Below are positions 63,711-64,000 of a DNA stretch of 64,000 nt, piece by piece. The stretch's first letter is position 1; every line of letters begins with the position of its first letter. The notes under the pieces were generated by a model. The model was given only the letters and a program-made list of their open reading frames with translations. It did not search any database and was not told the DNA's origin. Both the position numbers and the translations under genes were made by a program. This stretch comes from Wurfbainia villosa (lineage: Eukaryota; Streptophyta; Magnoliopsida; Zingiberales; Zingiberaceae): contig CM045987.1 of NCBI GenBank assembly GCA_025175895.1, positions 109,729,040-109,793,039 on the forward strand, in the 5' to 3' direction.

Positions 63711-64000
63711 AGGGAAAGCGGATGAATTGGCTCGGTTGGCTAGCGCGATGGAAGGGGTGAAGCCATTTGAGACGATCTGCATGGAAATTCCTACTTCTCT
63801 AATGATATACAGTGTGGAGGAAGCCGTGCCCGAACCTGACCCGATCCTTGATTGGAGGACTGACATTATAACTTATCTACAACATGGAAAGGTCCCGGAA
63901 GAAAAAGGGGTGACATCTATTTTAATGAGCAGAGCCAAACAATTCATCCTCTTGAACGGAGACTTATACAAAACATCTTTTGGACGACCCCTATTGAAGT
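63711..64000 (+). pseudogene. pol: pol of element B: start of integrase region (cut by window end)
   Basis: It matches A from about 18760 on: DELARLASAM, then VEEAVPEPDPILDWRTDIITY near 63820-63870 and KTSFGRPLLK at the end. The zinc-binding and catalytic parts lie beyond 64000. Confidence 0.8.

Larger units (their letters stand above)
47415..64000 (+). mobile_element. Element B: second Tat-type gypsy element (5' part only, runs off the window)
   Basis: The 5' LTR (47415-47683 plus 58949-59715 after removing G; about 1036 bp) resembles that of A from TAGTGATACTG to ...CACATCA. Primer-site sequence, gag, protease, RT and both RNase H domains follow in the same order as A, and integrase begins before the window ends. 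Element G is inserted in the LTR. B has many nonsense codons but fewer frameshifts than A in pol. Confidence 0.9.

Overview
The window is a gene-poor stretch of a flowering-plant nuclear genome, made almost entirely of nested LTR retrotransposons. All three lineages seen (Ty3/gypsy Tat, Ty3/gypsy Athila, Ty1/copia Sirevirus-type) are known from plants. I found no ordinary host gene. The species cannot be named from the sequence.

Layout. Bases 1-1351 are AT-rich unique DNA. Element A (Tat-type gypsy, + strand, 1352-47189, TSD GAGAG) fills most of the window. Its reverse-transcriptase region is split by element C (5140-17419, - strand, TSD AAGAG), and C is split by element D (7282-12717, + strand, TSD TGACC). 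The 3' region of A holds a ~2.9 kb tandem duplication, and element F (autonomous copia, - strand, 27314-42489, TSD GTTTG) sits in the second unit. F is split by element E (32391-39224, + strand, TSD AGATC), which belongs to the same family as C. After a ~220 bp unique spacer comes element B, a second member of family A (47415 to beyond 64000). The 5' LTR of B is split by element G (Athila-type, - strand, 47684-58943, TSD CCTAG). The six complete insertions all have perfect 5-bp target duplications, so the nesting order is firm.

How the parts relate. F carries gag, protease, integrase, reverse transcriptase and RNase H in a single frame broken only by nonsense codons. C, D and E carry only gag between LTRs. 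They share with F an initiator-tRNA-Met primer site, arrays of AGGGGGAG polypurine tracts, a C-rich motif near the LTR end and a gag tail with a WVPK motif. They look like gag-only (TR-GAG-type) parasites of an F-like Sirevirus. G has a complete Athila order (gag, protease, RT, RNase H, integrase, ORF in env position) with only nonsense lesions and two 1496-bp LTRs.

The most unusual structure is in the 3' part of A. Between integrase and the 3' LTR lies a cluster of at least four genes on the opposite strand (ORF-a to ORF-d). Each has its own TATA-like box. ORF-a has two candidate small introns and ORF-d has one. ORF-a starts with a domain resembling the 'putative gypsy type transposon' family and continues into a basic Ser/Pro-rich region and a coiled coil; ORF-d is mostly coiled coil. 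Other notable signals are a 10-bp palindrome CAGTCGACTG that alternates with CGATCG at homologous LTR positions in three copia families, and nonsense decay consistent with cytosine deamination.
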